Of a stretch of 34,100 nucleotides of DNA, positions 1 to 7,934 are shown piece by piece (within the stretch, counting starts at the first letter, position 1; each line of letters opens with the position of its first letter). The notes under the pieces were generated by a model. That model worked only from the letters and a program-made list of their open reading frames with translations, did no database searches and was not told where the DNA came from. Source of the stretch: an uncultured Oscillospiraceae bacterium (GTDB lineage Bacteria; Bacillota; Clostridia; Oscillospirales; Oscillospiraceae); assembly GCA_944385885.1 (NCBI GenBank), contig CALWYY010000164.1, positions 1 through 34,100 of the forward strand. Direction: 5' to 3'. Both the position numbers and the translations under genes were made by a program.

Positions 1-783
1 CCACAGCACCGAGTAGTCGCCCGCCAGAACTACGTTGCCCGGACGGTTGTTCCGGCACAGCACCAGCCCGGTCAGGGAGGGACATTCCTTCCGAAGCCGT
101 GCGGTCAAGGCCTGGGTCTGCTGTGGACTGGGGGACAGGGAACTGACCAGGGTTACCACCATGGCGCCCGTGAGGCGGGAAGAGCGGACGAATACGTGGC
201 GAATCCCCTCCCGGCCCTCCACGGGGTCATAGGCGGCGATGGCCTCCCGCTCCATCCAGCGCAGGACGCTCCGGCAGGCCGCGCTGGCCTCCGGCATGAC
301 TGCGGGACAGTCGTTCTGCGGGACAATGTCGTGGGAACGAGCCCGGTAAAAACCAGCAATAGGTTTGCCTCCGGCCTGCCCCACGTTAAAAATGGCCTTG
401 CGCCGCCGGAAGCCGTCCTCTCCGGCTGGAAGAATATCTGGAATGGAAAAGCACAGGCCGCCGATGCGCCGCAGGGCGTCGTTGACACGGCAGAGCTTCA
501 TGGCCAGTTCTTCGGCATAGTCCATGTGGCGCAGGGAACAGCCGCCGCAGCGGGGATAGCTCCCGCAGCCGGGATCCCGCCGGCAGGGAGACGGGGTCAG
601 CAGCTCTTCGCCGCGGCCCCACACGGTTCCCGCGGTTGCCTTTACGATCCGTACCCGCCAGCGCTCCCCCCGGATGGCCCCGGGGACAAAGACCGCCCTC
701 CCGCCCAGACGGCATACCCCCGCCCCGGCGGAGGTATAGCCTTCCACCTCTGCTGTAAATACGGCGTTTTTCTCCAGCTCCAT
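1..783 (-). CDS. rlmD: 23S rRNA (uracil-5-)-methyltransferase, RlmD/RumA family, 5' part
   Basis: This is an open frame of exactly 261 codons from an ATG at 783 to the left edge, with no stop in the window, so the 3' part with the SAM-binding domain is outside. The protein starts MELEKNAVFT, and residues 1 to about 55 look like a small TRAM-type OB domain. A cysteine cluster follows (CRRDPGCGSYPRCGGCSLRH), the pattern that binds a 4Fe-4S cluster in RumA-type enzymes, and then a typical central region (GFRRRKAIFNVG). Family members methylate C5 of a uridine in 23S rRNA. Which position is modified (U1939-like or U747-like) cannot be told from this part. A purine-rich AAGGGG lies about 9 nt before the ATG, and a good minus-strand promoter is upstream. 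The family call is firm; the rlmD name rather than a paralogue is an inference. Confidence 0.85.
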   Translation of the reverse strand, partial: MELEKNAVFTAEVEGYTSAGAGVCRLGGRAVFVPGAIRGERWRVRIVKATAGTVWGRGEELLTPSPCRRDPGCGSYPRCGGCSLRHMDYAEELAMKLCRVNDALRRIGGLCFSIPDILPAGEDGFRRRKAIFNVGQAGGKPIAGFYRARSHDIVPQNDCPAVMPEASAACRSVLRWMEREAIAAYDPVEGREGIRHVFVRSSRLTGAMVVTLVSSLSPSPQQTQALTARLRKECPSLTGLVLCRNNRPGNVVLAGDYSVLW

Positions 784-833
784 TCCTGTCCGCCCCTTCC
801 GCGCCAGCCGGGATTCTCTGCCCGGGCGGGTAA

Positions 834-862
834 AGTATACCATAATCGGCGGCTCTTGCCAA
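834..862 (-). promoter_or_regulatory. Promoter for the rlmD-like gene
   Basis: On the minus strand, TTGGCA (857-862) and TATACT (834-839) are separated by 17 bp. The start codon at 783 lies about 50 bp downstream. The -35 box overlaps the -35 box of the divergent chromate-transporter promoter. Confidence 0.6.
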
Positions 863-884
863 TTGCCGGGTGCTTTGCTATAAT
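856..884 (+). promoter_or_regulatory. Promoter for the chromate transporter pair
   Basis: TTGCCA (856-861) and a perfect TATAAT (879-884) are separated by 17 bp. The expected transcript start near 891 leaves only a short leader before the AAGGGG Shine-Dalgarno (895-900). The -35 hexamer shares bases with the minus-strand promoter of the rlmD-like gene. Confidence 0.65.
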
Positions 885-909
885 TCACGCCGACAAGGGG
901 ATGATTGCT

Positions 910-1461
910 GTGCCGATACTGCTGGATCTGTTTTTGACATTCTGCCGGGTGGGTGGGCTTACCTTCGGCGGCGGTTACGCCATGCTGCCCATATTGCAGC
1001 GGGAGATTGTGGAGAAAAAAGGCTGGGCCACGGAAGAGGAAATGCTGGACTATTTTGCCGTAGGCCAGTGTACCCCGGGGATCATTGCCGTGAATACCGC
1101 CACATTTGTGGGGTTTCGGAAAAAGGGCGTGGTAGGGGGAATCCTGGCCACCCTGGGAGTGGTGTTTCCCTCCGTGGTAATTATCACCGTCATTGCGGCG
1201 GTGCTGCAGAACTTTGCCCATCTGCCCGTGGTGCAGAACGCCTTTGCCGGCATCCGGGTGTGCGTGTGCGTGCTAATCCTGAACGCGGTGGTGAAGCTGC
1301 TGAAAAAATCGGTGAGGGACTGGGTGACGTTGGCGGTGTTTTTGGGAGTCTTGGCGGCGGCGCTGTTCACCTCCCTGAGCCCCATATGGCTGGTCCTGGC
1401 CTCCGGGATCCTTGGCGTGGGCTTGCAGGTATTGCGTACGCTGGGAGGGAAAAAGGCATGA
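910..1461 (+). CDS. chrA: Chromate transporter, short-chain ChrA, first half
   Basis: This 183-residue membrane protein is of the CHR family, whose short members work in pairs, each carrying one of the two homologous halves of long ChrA. The N-terminal family signature is clear (LTFCRVGGLTFGGGYAMLP), followed by the VGQCTPGIIAVNTATFVGF segment and several hydrophobic helices. GTG at 910 is preferred because AAGGGG at 895-900 is 9 nt upstream. An in-frame ATG at 901 touches that Shine-Dalgarno sequence. The stop overlaps the second half-gene as ATGA, so the two are probably translationally coupled. Chromate is the classic substrate, but many clostridial members have no tested substrate, so export of chromate or another oxyanion is an inference. 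Confidence 0.88.
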   Translation: MPILLDLFLTFCRVGGLTFGGGYAMLPILQREIVEKKGWATEEEMLDYFAVGQCTPGIIAVNTATFVGFRKKGVVGGILATLGVVFPSVVIITVIAAVLQNFAHLPVVQNAFAGIRVCVCVLILNAVVKLLKKSVRDWVTLAVFLGVLAAALFTSLSPIWLVLASGILGVGLQVLRTLGGKKA

Positions 1462-2042
1462 TCTTCCTTCGTTTATTCTGGGAGTTTTTTAAGGTCGGGC
1501 TATTTTCCATCGGCGGGGGCATGGCCACGCTGCCCTTCCTTTATGACCTGGGGGAGAGAAGCGGCTGGTTTACCATGGCGGAGGTGGCGGATATGCTGGC
1601 CGTGTCCGAGTCCACCCCGGGCCCCATCGGCGTGAATATGGCTACCTATGTGGGCTTTCGCTGCGGCGGGGTTCCGGGCGGCGTGGTGGCTACTTTGGGG
1701 CTCGTGGCGCCCAGCATCCTGGTGATCCTTCTGATTGCCCTGGCGCTGGAGAAGTTTCGGGACAACCGGTATGTGAACGGGGCGTTTTACACGCTGCGCC
1801 CGGCTTCGGCGGCGCTGATTGCCGCGGCGGGCTGGTCGGTATTGGTGCTGGTGCTGAAAAACGGAGAGACCTATGCCGCCTCAGGGCGGCTGGCGGATCT
1901 GCTCCGCTGGGAGAGCCTGCTGGTCTTTGCCGTTCTGTTCGGGGTTATCAATGGGATCAAGGCGGCGAAAAAGCTGCATCCGGCGGTGTTCCTGCTGCTG
2001 TCGGCTGTGGCGGGTATCGTGCTGAGGCTGGGGTCGGCCTGA
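1458..2042 (+). CDS. chrA: Chromate transporter, short-chain ChrA, second half
   Basis: This 194-residue protein is homologous to its upstream neighbour: FFKVGLFSIGGGMATLP near the N-terminus and SESTPGPIGVNMATYVGF around residues 50-68 match the corresponding motifs there. Four to six hydrophobic segments follow. The ATG at 1458 overlaps the upstream stop by 4 nt. In this family, paired short proteins together form the transporter, with the halves inserted in opposite orientations. The next gene is convergent and ends only 12 bp away, and no terminator fits in the gap. Confidence 0.88.
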   Translation: MIFLRLFWEFFKVGLFSIGGGMATLPFLYDLGERSGWFTMAEVADMLAVSESTPGPIGVNMATYVGFRCGGVPGGVVATLGLVAPSILVILLIALALEKFRDNRYVNGAFYTLRPASAALIAAAGWSVLVLVLKNGETYAASGRLADLLRWESLLVFAVLFGVINGIKAAKKLHPAVFLLLSAVAGIVLRLGSA

Positions 2043-2054
2043 CGGCATTAAGCG

Positions 2055-3029
2055 CTAAAAGAATATGGGCCCCAGGGCCATGGCCAGGAGGGCGGACAGA
2101 ACGCCGTGGAGGAGCTTTCCTCCCAGGCGTTCTTTCATTTTCAGACCGCTTCCCGATAGAACGGCGGCTGCCTGAAAGTGGACGCACAGGCCTCCCCAGC
2201 CCAGAAGAAAAGCGGCCAGGACAAGAGCTGGCGGGGACAGGGACAGGCCCTGCATGAGCCCAATGGAGCTGGACAGTTCTAAAAAACCTGTCAAAAGGGT
2301 TCGGCACCAATGGTCTCCCCACCCGGTAACGACGCCCAGCCCCGCGGCACAGGCTTGCAAAACTCCCAGATGGTCCAGAACAGAGGAGAGGGCGCTGAAG
2401 AAAACGACAAACCCTCCGATTCCCAACAGGGAGCGCACCGCTGCCTGCACCGAGCCGGTAAGGGCGGCAGAGGGTGTTTCCGCGGGCACCGGTTCCGGAG
2501 GCGGGGAGAGGCGGGGCGGGGAGGCATTCCCTCGGGGCCTGCCCACCAAAAGCCCGGTCAGAAGGGCTGCCAGCACATGCACGCCCCATAGGAACAGGCC
2601 GGCGGCCGCGCTGGAAAAAACCCCCACCCCCACGGCGCCTACGGCAAAAGAGGGGCCGGTGTTATCACAGAACCGCAGCAGCCGCCGGGCTTCCTCTGGG
2701 GAGAGCCGCCCCTGCCTTACCAAATCCCCCAGGGAGGCCGCGCCCAGGGGATATCCGCCGGACAGGCCCAGCAGGAACAGGGCAAACCCGGCGCCGCTAA
2801 CCCGAAAGAGCCGGGTGCCCAGGGGTGTCAGACGGCGGCCCAGGGCCTGCGTAAGCCCTAAACGGTTCATGAGCCCCGCCGCCACAAAAAACGGCAGCAG
2901 AGACGGCACCAGCAGCTGGGCGCACAGCTGCAGGCCCCACAGGGCTCCGGCCCGAGCGCTTTCCGCCTGCCATACCAACAAAAGAAAGAGCCCTGCGCTT
3001 CCCGCCAGGGCGGCGTACATACGTTTCAT
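2055..3029 (-). CDS. ylbJ: YlbJ-like sporulation integral membrane protein
   Basis: This is a 324-residue polytopic protein with an N-terminal hydrophobic segment (residues 5-20) and two blocks like the nucleoside-recognition Gate domain: around residues 35-130 (with LLVPSLLPFFVAAGL and LSGGYPLGA) and around residues 200-310. A Pro-rich loop (about 170-190) separates them. This layout matches YlbJ, which in Bacillus is made under sigma-E and is needed for normal spore formation; its transport role is unresolved. ATG at 3029 is the natural start, with only a weak Shine-Dalgarno. The gene diverges from yqfC, another sporulation gene. The family call is good; the exact YlbJ orthology is inferred. 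Confidence 0.78.
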   Translation of the reverse strand: MKRMYAALAGSAGLFLLLVWQAESARAGALWGLQLCAQLLVPSLLPFFVAAGLMNRLGLTQALGRRLTPLGTRLFRVSGAGFALFLLGLSGGYPLGAASLGDLVRQGRLSPEEARRLLRFCDNTGPSFAVGAVGVGVFSSAAAGLFLWGVHVLAALLTGLLVGRPRGNASPPRLSPPPEPVPAETPSAALTGSVQAAVRSLLGIGGFVVFFSALSSVLDHLGVLQACAAGLGVVTGWGDHWCRTLLTGFLELSSSIGLMQGLSLSPPALVLAAFLLGWGGLCVHFQAAAVLSGSGLKMKERLGGKLLHGVLSALLAMALGPIFF

Positions 3030-3093
3030 GGGATAAGCCTATGCACCGGCCCGTGCGATGTTGTCCCGGAACGAAAGAATTGCCGCGCATGCA

Positions 3094-3130
3094 ACCGCCT
3101 CCCCCCGCATAGGATGCCGGGGGAGGCGGT
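3094..3130 (+). promoter_or_regulatory. Hairpin masking the yqfC Shine-Dalgarno
   Basis: The arms 3094-3105 and 3119-3130 form 12 perfect base pairs. Inside them, after one mismatch, a GCAT/ATGC stem (3107-3110 with 3114-3117) closes a 3-nt loop. The right arm holds GGGGGAGG, the Shine-Dalgarno of yqfC, whose ATG is at 3134. No T-tract follows, so a terminator is unlikely. Confidence 0.6.
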
Positions 3131-3133
3131 GCT

Positions 3134-3400
3134 ATGAAGTTCCGGGACACGGTGGCCGATCTGGCCGAACGCATGGACCTGCCGCCGGAGGCAGCGGGGG
3201 CCGTGCGCGTCACGGTGCTGGGCCGCCGGCGGGCCGTGGTGGAATACCACCGGGGCCTTCTGGGCTACAGCGAGGAGGCGGTGGAGGTCAGCGGCGGTCT
3301 GGTACGGGTGCGTATTCTGGGCAGCGGCCTGCAGCTGCGGGCTATGGATCGGGAGACATTGATCGTATCCGGCCGGATTGCGGCCGTGGAATACGAATAG
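3134..3400 (+). CDS. yqfC: Sporulation protein YqfC
   Basis: This 88-residue protein has the length and pattern of YqfC: a short N-terminal helix (KFRDTVADLAERMDLP), then a beta-rich region ending in the RETLIVSGRIAAVEYE type of tail. YqfC lies next to YqfD in endospore formers and belongs to the sigma-E mother-cell regulon in Bacillus; its molecular role is not settled. The ATG at 3134 follows GGGGGAGG (3119-3126), which is buried in a stem. The gene stops with TAG 8 nt before yqfD, which shares the transcript. Its presence supports a spore-forming host. Confidence 0.85.
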   Translation: MKFRDTVADLAERMDLPPEAAGAVRVTVLGRRRAVVEYHRGLLGYSEEAVEVSGGLVRVRILGSGLQLRAMDRETLIVSGRIAAVEYE

Positions 3401-3408
3401 GAGGCGGA

Positions 3409-4593
3409 ATGGCAATGTTGGAACGTTGGCTTCGGGGGGAGACACCGGTACGCATCACCGGGGCGCTGCCGGCGGCGTTTTTAAACCGATGCGTGTCAGC
3501 AGGCATCCCATTTTTCCAGGCGGAGCCAGAGGATGCCTGCACTCTGCGCCTGCGCCTGCGCACACGGGATCTGGCCCGGGCCCGGTCTGTGGCGGCCCGG
3601 TGCGGGTGCACCTTGGAGGCAGGCAGGCCCGGCGGCGCCCCGGAGGTCGTCCGCCGGCTCCGGAGCCGGGTGGCGCTGTGCGTGGGACTGCTGGCGGCGG
3701 TGCTGGCCTTGGTCTGGTCGTCCCTGTACATATGGGATATCCGCGTCACGGTGAACGATTCCGATGTGCCAGACCAGGAGATACTGCGGGTCCTGGACGG
3801 GATCGGGGTCAAGGTGGGGTCTTTCTGGCCGGCATTTTCCAGCGACCGGATCCGGTCCCAGGCACTGCCGGAGCTGCCGGGGCTGTGCTGGCTGACGGTA
3901 AACGTGCACGGCAGCCGGGCGGAGGTGATTGCCCGGGCGGCGGTTCCCGCGCCGGAGATCCAGAGCCGGGAGGGAACGGGGGATGTGACCGCCGCCCGGG
4001 CCGGAATCGTGACAGAGATCCGGGCGCTGGAAGGGGAGGCCCTGGTGCGGCCAGGGGACACGGTTACGGAGGGCCAGGTCCTAATTTCCGGGACCCGGCC
4101 AGGCTTGGAGGGCCAGACCGATCCCGTGCAGGCCAAAGGAGAAGTGACGGCCCGAACCTGGTATGAACTGACGGCCTGTACCCCTCTGACAGCGGAAAAA
4201 TGTACCGTGGAAAAGGAAAAACTGCGCTTTGCGCTGATTTTAGGCCGCCGGCGGATAAATTTTTATACAGACAGTGGAATTTCCCTGGCGGATTGTGATA
4301 AAATCACTCAGATAAGGCCTCTTGCGTGGGAGGGGGTTTTTTCTTTGCCCCTGGCGCTGGTGACGGAGCGTATCCGCATCGGCTCTGCTTCGGAATCCCA
4401 GCGGGACGCCGAGGCCCTTCGCCGGATGCTGGAGGAACAGCTCCAGCTGCAGCTGGAGGATGCCGTGGGGGATAACGGGCAGATCGTCTCCCAGACTTTC
4501 TCGGAGAGCCGGGGTGACGGCATGCTGTACCTAACCCTGCGGGCAGAATGCCTGGAGCGCATTGACCGGGGGAGCGGGAACACGGAGAATTGA
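3409..4593 (+). CDS. yqfD: Sporulation protein YqfD
   Basis: This 394-residue protein matches the YqfD family. A cytoplasmic N-terminal domain (residues 1-85; WLRGETPVRITGALPAAFLN) is followed by one transmembrane helix (about 88-108) and then a large domain outside the mother-cell membrane. That domain starts IWDIRVTVNDSDVPDQEIL, resembling a POTRA-like fold. AGGAGG at 3399-3404 lies 4 nt before the ATG at 3409 and 10 nt before a second ATG at 3415, so either could start translation. Bacillus yqfD is a sigma-E gene needed for efficient sporulation; the mechanism is not established. The C-terminal half is rich in charged residues and ends in a helical region (REVLE-like repeats around 310-340). 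Confidence 0.88.
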   Translation: MAMLERWLRGETPVRITGALPAAFLNRCVSAGIPFFQAEPEDACTLRLRLRTRDLARARSVAARCGCTLEAGRPGGAPEVVRRLRSRVALCVGLLAAVLALVWSSLYIWDIRVTVNDSDVPDQEILRVLDGIGVKVGSFWPAFSSDRIRSQALPELPGLCWLTVNVHGSRAEVIARAAVPAPEIQSREGTGDVTAARAGIVTEIRALEGEALVRPGDTVTEGQVLISGTRPGLEGQTDPVQAKGEVTARTWYELTACTPLTAEKCTVEKEKLRFALILGRRRINFYTDSGISLADCDKITQIRPLAWEGVFSLPLALVTERIRIGSASESQRDAEALRRMLEEQLQLQLEDAVGDNGQIVSQTFSESRGDGMLYLTLRAECLERIDRGSGNTEN

Positions 4594-4614
4594 GCATGCG
4601 GAGGATAAAACAGC

Positions 4615-5616
4615 ATGGACAGAACCATCGCGGTAGACAGAGTGGAGGATATTCTGAGCGTTTTCGGCTCTTTCGACCAAAACCTGCATATCATTGAAAA
4701 CGAATATAACGTTCGAGTGACCGACCGGGACTCGGAACTGCACATCACCGGCGAGGCGGAGAACGTGGCGCCGGCGGAGAAGGCGGTGGAGGGCCTGCTG
4801 ACGCTGGCCGCCCGGGGCGAGGTAATCGACGAGCAGAAGGTTCGCTATATCCTGAACATGATCCGGGACGGGCGGGAGGACCGGATCGGGGAGCTGGGCG
4901 GGGATGTGGTGTGCATTACCGCAAAGGGCCGCCCGGTAAAGCCAAAGACCCTGGGGCAGAAGACCTATGTCCGGGCCATCCAGGAACATACCGTCACCTT
5001 GGGGATTGGCCCGGCGGGGACGGGCAAGACCTACCTGGCTGTGGCGGCTGCGGTGGCCGCTTTCCGGGATAAGCGGGTCAACCGGATCATTCTCACCCGG
5101 CCGGCGGTGGAGGCGGGGGAGCGCCTGGGCTTCCTGCCCGGGGACCTGCAGAGCAAGGTGGATCCCTATCTGCGGCCTTTGTACGATGCCCTGTTCGATA
5201 TGCTGGGCCCGGAGACGTATAACAAATACCTGGAAAAGGGGAACATTGAAGTGGCTCCCCTGGCCTACATGCGCGGCCGGACTCTGGACGACAGTTTCAT
5301 CATCCTGGACGAGGCCCAGAATACCTCTCGGGAGCAGATGAAGATGTTCCTGACGCGGCTGGGCTTTAACAGCAAGATCGTCATTACCGGGGACGTGACC
5401 CAGATCGACCTGCCGGCGGACAAGGTCTCCGGGCTGAAGGAGGCTGTGCGGGTGCTGGACGGGGTGGAGGACATTGCCATCTGCCGGCTTACGGGAGCGG
5501 ATGTGGTGCGCCATGTGCTGGTGCAGAAGATCATAGCCGCCTATGAGGCGTTTGAGAAAAAGACATCCCCGGATCCCCGCCCGGCGGGGAACCGGCATAA
5601 CCGGAGGAGGCCGTGA
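4615..5616 (+). CDS. phoH: PhoH family ATPase / RNA-associated protein
   Basis: This 333-residue PhoH-type P-loop ATPase has an N-terminal KH-like region (residues 1-95), the Walker A motif GPAGTGKTY near residues 130-138, the family segment RIILTRPAVEAGERLGFLPG, and a Walker B motif FIILDEAQNT near 225. PhoH-like proteins beside YbeY are linked to RNA metabolism and ribosome quality control; the exact activity is not known. The ATG at 4615 follows a GGAGGAT Shine-Dalgarno. The end overlaps the extreme 5' region of the ybeY frame. A 7TM-HD gene (yqfF/pgpH), often found between phoH and ybeY in Firmicutes, is absent. Confidence 0.93.
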   Translation: MDRTIAVDRVEDILSVFGSFDQNLHIIENEYNVRVTDRDSELHITGEAENVAPAEKAVEGLLTLAARGEVIDEQKVRYILNMIRDGREDRIGELGGDVVCITAKGRPVKPKTLGQKTYVRAIQEHTVTLGIGPAGTGKTYLAVAAAVAAFRDKRVNRIILTRPAVEAGERLGFLPGDLQSKVDPYLRPLYDALFDMLGPETYNKYLEKGNIEVAPLAYMRGRTLDDSFIILDEAQNTSREQMKMFLTRLGFNSKIVITGDVTQIDLPADKVSGLKEAVRVLDGVEDIAICRLTGADVVRHVLVQKIIAAYEAFEKKTSPDPRPAGNRHNRRRP

Positions 5617-5618
5617 CG

Positions 5619-6074
5619 ATGCAGCATGGGGTATATGTGACCCGGGCGGTGCCTGGACTGGGCCGGCCGGAGACACGGGGCCTAATACAGCGGGCCGTCC
5701 GGACCGCCTTGCGCTGCGAGGGGGTGGACAAGCCCTGCGAGGTGAGCGTTACCCTCACCGATGACGCGGGCATCCATGCCATCAATCTCCAGCAGCGGCA
5801 GGTGGACAGCCCCACGGATGTCCTGAGCTTTCCCATTGGGGAGATGGATTACGATACGGGCCGGCTGTTTTTGGGGGATATGGTGCTCTCCCTTCCGCGG
5901 GCCGCCGCGCAGGGAGAGGCCTTCGGGGGCGGCTATGCCCACGAGGTGCAGTACCTCACCGTCCATTCGGTCCTGCACCTGCTGGGCTACGACCATCTGG
6001 ACGAGGGAGCCGAAAAGGCCCGGATGCGGGAGCGGGAAAAGGCCGTGATGAAGGAGCTTGGTTATGATTTCTAA
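5619..6074 (+). CDS. ybeY: Endoribonuclease YbeY
   Basis: This 151-residue YbeY has the zinc-binding signature HSVLHLLGYDH, with His116, His120 and His126 as ligands. It also has the N-terminal core (SVTLTDDAGIHAINLQQRQVDSPTDVLSFP) typical of the family. YbeY is a metal-dependent single-strand endoribonuclease in 16S rRNA 3' maturation and 70S quality control. ATG at 5619 is chosen because GGAGGAGG (5602-5609) is 9 nt upstream; a GTG at 5613 is too close to it. The gene ends 11 nt inside era. The genes dgkA and cdd, often between ybeY and era in Firmicutes, are missing. Confidence 0.93.
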   Translation: MQHGVYVTRAVPGLGRPETRGLIQRAVRTALRCEGVDKPCEVSVTLTDDAGIHAINLQQRQVDSPTDVLSFPIGEMDYDTGRLFLGDMVLSLPRAAAQGEAFGGGYAHEVQYLTVHSVLHLLGYDHLDEGAEKARMREREKAVMKELGYDF

Positions 6075-6954
6075 AACCGCCATGATTACTCTCTGCGGAC
6101 GGCCCAACGTGGGCAAGTCCACCCTGGCCAATACCCTTGCCGGGGAGAAAATCGCCATTGTGTCCGACAAACCCCAGACCACCCGGCGGCGCATCACCGC
6201 CGTCTGCCATCGGGGGCAGACCCAGTTCGTGTTTATGGACACGCCGGGATTTCACAAACCCCGCAACCGCCTGGGAAACTATATGGTGAACGTGGTGCGC
6301 CGCAGCCTGGCGGATGTGGACGCCGTGGTCCTGATGGTGGAGCCGGTGGCCGCCATCGGTCCCCAGGAACGGGAACTGCTGGCAGGTATCCGCGGCGCCG
6401 GTGTCCCTGCTGTTTTGTGCATCAATAAGATTGATACAGTGGAGCCGGCCCAGCTGCTGGAAGTGATCGCCTTGTATGCCGGGGAACACGACTTTGCTGC
6501 GGTGATTCCTGTGAGCGCCCGAACGGGGGATGGAGTGGAGGAACTGCTGGCGGAGCTGGACAAGGTGGCGGTGGAATCGCCTCCCCTATTTGACGAGGAC
6601 ACCATAACCGATCAGCCGGAGCGGCAGATCTGCGCTGAGCTGATCCGAGAGAAGCTCCTGCTGCACCTGGATCGGGAAGTGCCCCATGGCACCGCTGTGG
6701 AAGTCACCCGGTTCTCCCGGCGGAAGGATGGGGTCGTGGAGCTGGAGGCAGTGATCTACTGCGAAAAGGCCAGCCACAAGGGCATTATCATCGGCTGCCA
6801 GGGCGCCATGCTGAAAAAAATCGGCGAGAGCGCCCGGAAGGACATGGAGGAATTGCTGGGAGACAAGGTTTTCCTTCAGACCTGGGTGAAAGTCCGGGAA
6901 AACTGGCGGGATTCCCAATCACAGCTGCGGAATTTCGGATTCACCGAAGAGTGA
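6064..6954 (+). CDS. era: GTPase Era
   Basis: This is a 296-residue GTPase with G1 GRPNVGKST near the N-terminus, G3 DTPGFH, G4 NKID, and a C-terminal KH domain with HKGIIIGCQGAMLKKIG. Era binds the 3' end of 16S rRNA and assists 30S assembly. The KH GxxG loop reads GCQG, without the basic residue common at the second position. ATG at 6064 lies 7 nt after AAGGAG (6051-6056); an in-frame TTG at 6058 is less likely. It starts inside the end of ybeY, so the two are coupled. The length is normal for Era. Confidence 0.96.
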   Translation: MISKTAMITLCGRPNVGKSTLANTLAGEKIAIVSDKPQTTRRRITAVCHRGQTQFVFMDTPGFHKPRNRLGNYMVNVVRRSLADVDAVVLMVEPVAAIGPQERELLAGIRGAGVPAVLCINKIDTVEPAQLLEVIALYAGEHDFAAVIPVSARTGDGVEELLAELDKVAVESPPLFDEDTITDQPERQICAELIREKLLLHLDREVPHGTAVEVTRFSRRKDGVVELEAVIYCEKASHKGIIIGCQGAMLKKIGESARKDMEELLGDKVFLQTWVKVRENWRDSQSQLRNFGFTEE

Positions 6955-7014
6955 GATCTGCCCGCCGGAAATATTGCCAGCCATATCTTTTCCCGCCCGG
7001 CACACAATAGGGCT

Positions 7015-7161
7015 ATGGACAGAGATTTTTTTTGGGAGCTGTTTCAGGATACGGGAGACCCTATAAGCTGGCTTCTGAGCCGGGTTGGCGGAGAAACCTC
7101 ACCCCCGGCGGGAGAGAACCGGAAAGACCACGGCGGGGAGCCGGGGCGCCCTTCGCCGTAA
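7015..7161 (+). CDS. yqzL: YqzL-like small protein
   Basis: This 48-codon frame between era and recO starts MDRDFFWELFQDTGDPISWLL. That matches the small YqzL family, which sits in this same place in many Firmicutes and has a core of the type FW..F..TG....YL. The conserved part covers residues 5-21. The remaining 27 residues are Pro/Gly-rich and not recognisable, so the tail may be free to vary. No strong Shine-Dalgarno is visible (only AGGG just upstream). The function is unknown in any organism. Position plus the N-terminal motif make the call likely rather than certain. Confidence 0.68.
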   Translation: MDRDFFWELFQDTGDPISWLLSRVGGETSPPAGENRKDHGGEPGRPSP

Positions 7162-7177
7162 AGGAAAGGTTTACATA

Positions 7178-7930
7178 ATGTACAAAACCCTGCACGGTTT
7201 GGTATTGCGGGAAGTAAAATACAAGGAATCCAGTAAAATCCTCACCATCCTGACCCGGGAGGAGGGGAAGCTGACGGCGGAGGCCCGTGGGGCGCTGCGC
7301 CGGGGGTCCCGCTGCGGCGCGGCGGCCCAGGCGCTTGCCTATTCGGAGATGACTCTTTTTGAGAACCGGGGCCGGCACCTTCTGACGGAGGGAAGCGTGG
7401 CCGAGGACTTTGCCGGGCTGCGGGAGGATCTGGACCGCTACGCCCTGGGCTTCTATTTTGCGGAGCTGCTGGAGGCGGTGTCCGATCAGGACAGCCCAGA
7501 CGGCGCGCTGCTGGACTTGGGGCTGAACGCCCTATTCGCCCTATCCCGCCGTCTGTACCCGCCGGAGCATATAAAAGCGGTGTTCGAGCTGCGGCTCATG
7601 TGCCTTGCGGGCTTTGCCCCGGCGGTGGAGGGCTGCGCGGCTTGCGGGGATACAGGCCCGGAAGAGCCACGATTCCTGCCCCGGGCAGGGGAGCTGCGCT
7701 GCCGGAAATGCGTCAGGCCGGAGGATGGACCGACCCTGCGCCTATGCCCAGGGTCCCTGGCGGCCATGCGCCACGTTTCCCGGGCGGCGGCAAGGCGGGT
7801 GTTTTCCTTTACCCTGGACGAGGCCTCCGCCGGGCGGTTTTACCGGGCCTGCGAGGAATACGTGGGGGCACAGCTGGACCGGCATTTTGCCACGCTGGAA
7901 TACTGGCGGGGCGTTGCTGGGAGAAAATAG
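7178..7930 (+). CDS. recO: DNA repair protein RecO
   Basis: This 250-residue RecO has an N-terminal OB-fold (residues 1-80; LVLREVKYKESSKILTILT is typical), a helical middle, and a four-cysteine zinc site (Cys153, Cys156, Cys175, Cys178). RecO works with RecR to load RecA on SSB-coated single-stranded DNA in the RecFOR pathway. ATG at 7178 follows the purine-rich AAAGGAAAGG (7160-7169). It starts 16 nt after yqzL and ends with TAG at 7930. An AT-rich 47-nt gap separates it from mutS2. Confidence 0.93.
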   Translation: MYKTLHGLVLREVKYKESSKILTILTREEGKLTAEARGALRRGSRCGAAAQALAYSEMTLFENRGRHLLTEGSVAEDFAGLREDLDRYALGFYFAELLEAVSDQDSPDGALLDLGLNALFALSRRLYPPEHIKAVFELRLMCLAGFAPAVEGCAACGDTGPEEPRFLPRAGELRCRKCVRPEDGPTLRLCPGSLAAMRHVSRAAARRVFSFTLDEASAGRFYRACEEYVGAQLDRHFATLEYWRGVAGRK

Positions 7931-7934
7931 GTTT

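Noticed and set aside
3068..3095. Sigma-E promoter before yqfC, with CATGCAAC (3088-3095) as the -10
   Set aside because: No acceptable -35 lies 14-15 bp upstream, so the match is too weak to list, although sigma-E control is expected from the family.
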